39,609 nucleotides of DNA. Source: Candidatus Methylaffinis lahnbergensis. GTDB taxonomy: Bacteria > Pseudomonadota > Alphaproteobacteria > Rhizobiales > Beijerinckiaceae. Shown here piece after piece: positions 37,332 through 39,609 of the stretch. The translations under genes and the position numbers were made by a program. The notes below the pieces were generated by a model. It was not told where the DNA came from and ran no database searches. It saw only the letters and a program-made list of their open reading frames with translations. The DNA lies in contig PEFW01000001.1 of assembly GCA_002890675.1 (NCBI GenBank), positions 1 to 39,609 on the forward strand. Reading direction: 5' to 3'. The stretch's first letter is position 1. Every line of letters starts with the position of its first letter.

Positions 37332-37724
37332 GCCAACGCCTTGCAATAAGCGCAGAGTGAGTAAAAACGCGGCGGAGAGACGGGGTTCCCTCAAACCGGG
37401 AAAGCGCGGGCCCAAGCCATCAGACAAATCGGAGCCGTGCCGGAGAGGTTGAGGGCACTGTCGCGGTAATACCAAGTCTCGCGGATGACGACTCATAGTG
37501 CGGGGCGTCATATGTGGACGGCCCAAAAGGTCGTGGCCCCGGCCGTCATTGCGAGCCGCAGGCGAAGCAATCCAGAGCCGCTTGGCTGCCCCTGGATTGC
37601 TACGTCGCTTCGCTCCTCGCCTTCGCGGCTACGTCGAACCGGCTTACGCCGATCTCAGCTCGCTCCTCGCAAGGACGGCTTCGGCACTTGGTATACCGTC
37701 CAGTGCCCGCCAGCCCCCGGTATG
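37332..37724. other. Intergenic region with palindromic repeat
   Basis: These 393 bp separate two convergent genes. Most of the right half is the palindromic element listed separately. The left part contains nothing I can identify. Confidence 0.5.
37544..37678. repeat. Alphaproteobacterial palindromic intergenic repeat
   Basis: CGTCATTGCGAGC at 37544 and GCTCCTCGCAAGGACGG at 37661 form outer arms, and GAAGCAATCCAGAG pairs with CCTGGATTGC inside. This TCATTGCGAG...GAAGCAATCCAG element is a very common dispersed palindromic repeat in Rhizobiales intergenic regions. The right arm CGTCGCTTCGCTCCTCGC is repeated and enlarged, so the copy carries an internal insertion. On transcription it would fold into a long hairpin between the two convergent genes. 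Confidence 0.75.
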
Positions 37725-38926
37725 TCAGGGGCTCCACAGGAAGCCGTGACTGATGAAGCTCGCGTCCCTGTAGTTTCCCGTGATCGCCCCCGCCGGGTTG
37801 GGGCCCGCGATGGTCTCGATCGAGCCCGGGGGGTCGAACGTTGTGAAGGTGCCGTTTCTGGCCCGCAGGAAGAGGTGACATCCGGTTGCGTCGCAAGAGT
37901 CTCCCGCGATGGCCCCCGCCGGGTTGATGCCGGAGGGTTGGTTGAATGTGGAGCCCGGGGGATCGATGGTGATTAAGATACCATTTTTGGCCCGCAGAAA
38001 GCCGTGTTCGATGAAGCTCGAGTCAAGATAGAATCCTGTGATCGCCGCCTCTGGGTTGATGCTGGAAGGATTGGTTTGTATGGAGCCGAAAGGATCGAAC
38101 GTCGTGAAGGTGCCATTGCGGGCCCGCACAAAACCGTGAAACGCGCAGCAATCTGCTAGGTTAATGTACCATCCCGTGATGGTCCCCTCCGGGTTGATGC
38201 CAAGGGGGACGGTATCAACGGAGCCCGGGGGATCGAAAACGGTAAAGGTGCCGTCCCTGGCCCGCAGGTAGCCGTGGATCCCGAAGTCCGCGCCAGATAA
38301 GCCAAAGTAGGATCCCACGATCGCCCCCGCCGGGTCGATAGCGGTGGCCGTGGTCTCTCTATGGATGTCGGGGGATCGAAACTGGTTAAGGCGCCGTTGC
38401 TGGCCCGCACGAAGCCATGAGTTACGCCACCCGCATCGTTGTAGAGTCCCGTGATCGCCCCCGCCGGGTTGATCGCAGCGGGTTCGGTGTCTACGGAGCC
38501 CAGCGGATCAAAGGTGGTGAAGCTGCCGTTTTTGGCCCGCAGGAAGCCGTGGACCCCGGAGTTCGTTCCGTAGAATCCCGTGATCGCCCCCTCCGGGTTG
38601 ATGGCGGTGGGTGTATTGCATATGAAGAACGGCTTACATGAGAAGCCCGGGACATCAAACGTGATGAAGGTCCCGGCTTTGGCCGCGGCGCTCGCGCGCG
38701 GGGCTGCATGCTGTCCGTGCGCCTGCAAGCATTTTAAATAAAGCGATTGCTGAAAAATCGAACTGGCACCTAGGGTGATTTGCCTTGGTGTGCGGGGGGT
38801 AATTCTGCCCGCGAGGACGGCGCACGCTTTAGCTCCACTGGATTGTGCTGATGCGGGGGAGGGTGGAGCAAAAATTGTGAAACTTGCACAGAGCAAGAAC
38901 AAGAAAACCCCAAAAAGCGATTTCAT
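37725..38926 (-). pseudogene. Secreted HAF-repeat protein, frameshifted
   Basis: AGGGAGGA precedes the ATG at 38926; the protein starts MKSLFGVFLFLLCASFTIFA and has a signal peptide ending near SPASAQ. After about 90 residues come repeats of about 40-45 residues of the form INPEGAITGFY-x(5-8)-HGFLRAKNGSFTTFDPLGS, the extracellular HAF repeat. The first part ends in RPRPPLSTRR because of a frame change near 38355-38360; the same repeats resume in the next frame (DPAGAIVGSYFGLSGADFGI) and continue to a stop at 37725 with at least six units. A two-base gain in an AG run explains the break. The restored product is about 400 residues and likely a beta-propeller-like exported protein. Confidence 0.8.
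38355..38360. repeat. CTCTCT dinucleotide run at frameshift site
   Basis: Three CT units (AG on the coding strand) sit exactly where the HAF-repeat gene changes frame. Two units would restore the frame. It is short for a phase-variable tract. Confidence 0.5.
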
Positions 38927-39129
38927 TTTGGTCCTCCCTTGTGCCCTTTGCCGCACAGTCACCCGATTCCCGTGGGTTGGAAGGGCTGCTTGCTTATCCA
39001 TTGTGGATCTCCTTGCTAAGGTTCAAAAAGCGCGAATCTATGATTCGGGCGTCTGCGGAGGCGCGTTGTGGTTGGGTAGGAGCGCCGTACCGGCATGACG
39101 CAAGATGATTTCACAGATCGGGGCACCCC

Positions 39130-39151
39130 GCGCCCCGTGTTCACGGGGCGC
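39130..39151. terminator. Perfect 10-bp inverted repeat upstream of right-edge gene
   Basis: GCGCCCCGTG and CACGGGGCGC flank a 2-nt TT centre and are followed by CGTTTCTG. It lies about 48 bp before the ATG at 39199. It may be a terminator-like hairpin or a palindromic operator for that gene; the short T-run and very tight centre make a protein-binding palindrome as likely as a hairpin. Confidence 0.45.
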
Positions 39152-39198
39152 CGTTTCTGATATCGTTCAAATATCGCGATGAGCCTCGGGGGGCGGGA

Positions 39199-39609
39199 AT
39201 GGGGGCGATCGAGCATTTGAAGACTTTGTGCTGCATCGGGCTGCCGCCCGAGAGCGCGATGATCGCGGTCGTGCCCCTGCTGCACGAGATCATTCCGCAC
39301 GGCTGGACGCGTGCTGGGCTGATAGAGCCGGATGCCACGATAACCAGCACCTACGCGGAAAATCCGGAATCGGCCGCGCTCTGTCGCGAGCGGTTGTGGA
39401 CGTTTATGGACGATCCATCGAGTCTTGCGTCCCTGCTTGCTGGACCGGCCTTTCGCGCGGTTGGGATCGGCTGGGCCTTGCATATGCAAGGACGAGGCTG
39501 GCTTGAGAACTGCTTTCTCCGAGAAATAGAAGCGCCGCTCGATTCCTGCTGGATATTGGACGCGATGATCGGCGACGCCGGCCGGACTTTTGGATTTGTT
39601 CACCTCACG
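39199..39609 (+). CDS. Conserved hypothetical / possible LuxR-type regulator N-terminus (partial, open at right edge)
   Basis: The ATG at 39199 follows a G-rich CGGGGGGCGGGA and opens a frame that continues to the window end, 137 codons. It reads MGAIEHLKTLCCIGLPPESA, MIAVVPLLHEIIPHGWTRAG, then FRAVGIGWALHMQGRGWLEN and EAPLDSCWILDAMIGDAGR. The Trp, Gly and Cys placement is coherent and GC at third positions is high, so it is real. It resembles the sensory N-terminal half of alphaproteobacterial LuxR-type regulators, but the HTH would lie outside the window, so the regulator call is tentative. Confidence 0.7.
   Translation, partial: MGAIEHLKTLCCIGLPPESAMIAVVPLLHEIIPHGWTRAGLIEPDATITSTYAENPESAALCRERLWTFMDDPSSLASLLAGPAFRAVGIGWALHMQGRGWLENCFLREIEAPLDSCWILDAMIGDAGRTFGFVHLT

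Overview
The window looks like alphaproteobacterial chromosome, most likely Hyphomicrobiales and perhaps near Beijerinckiaceae or Methylocystaceae. The reasons are high GC, the aerobic cobaltochelatase pair cobS/cobT next to bolA and a J-domain gene, and promoter-like motifs of alphaproteobacterial type. The family placement is an inference from gene content, not from a tree.

Positions 1-16220 hold a degraded siphophage or gene-transfer-agent-like region read on the minus strand. From right to left it has a decayed small ORF, the N-terminal third of a large terminase fused out of frame to a tail assembly chaperone-like ORF, a host-like cargo cassette (a LysR regulator divergent from two coupled GNAT acyltransferases), the stump of a second tape-measure gene, a tape-measure gene, and then a GTA-ordered tail-tip series. 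That series is a TIM-barrel/DUF2460 protein, DUF2829, DUF2163, NlpC/P60 peptidase and a tail tip protein, followed by small virion proteins, a terminator and an Ig-repeat protein open at the left edge. I see no portal, capsid, head-tail connector, integrase or lysis genes. Two 102-bp direct repeats with promoter-like motifs pointing into the module lie at its right side.

Positions 16966-22951 are core chromosome: bolA divergent from a J-domain gene, cobS, cobT, a 0.9-kb gap with little coding, and prs.

Positions 22952-24400 have lower GC and hold the best candidate for an undescribed system. Two translationally coupled minus-strand genes (ATGA overlap) encode two different single-domain proteins of the TIR-like / nucleoside-deoxyribosyltransferase-like fold. 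The second carries a frameshift in a run of eight T that one more T would repair.

Positions 24903-33411 contain a PHB-depolymerase-like hydrolase, hspQ, gyrA (Leu at the residue equivalent to E. coli Ser83), a two-gene unit of a ParB-like protein and a DUF2130 coiled-coil protein with a nuclease-like motif, and purH.

Positions 33558-39609 contain a small YbjQ-like protein, a DUF900 lipoprotein hydrolase, a frameshifted transglutaminase-like gene, a DUF2852 membrane protein, a palindromic intergenic repeat, a frameshifted secreted HAF-repeat protein, and a gene start running off the right edge. At least five genes are interrupted by 1-2 nt indels, mostly in short homopolymers or dinucleotide runs. 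This could be real decay, phase variation or assembly error, and raw reads should settle it before the breaks are interpreted.
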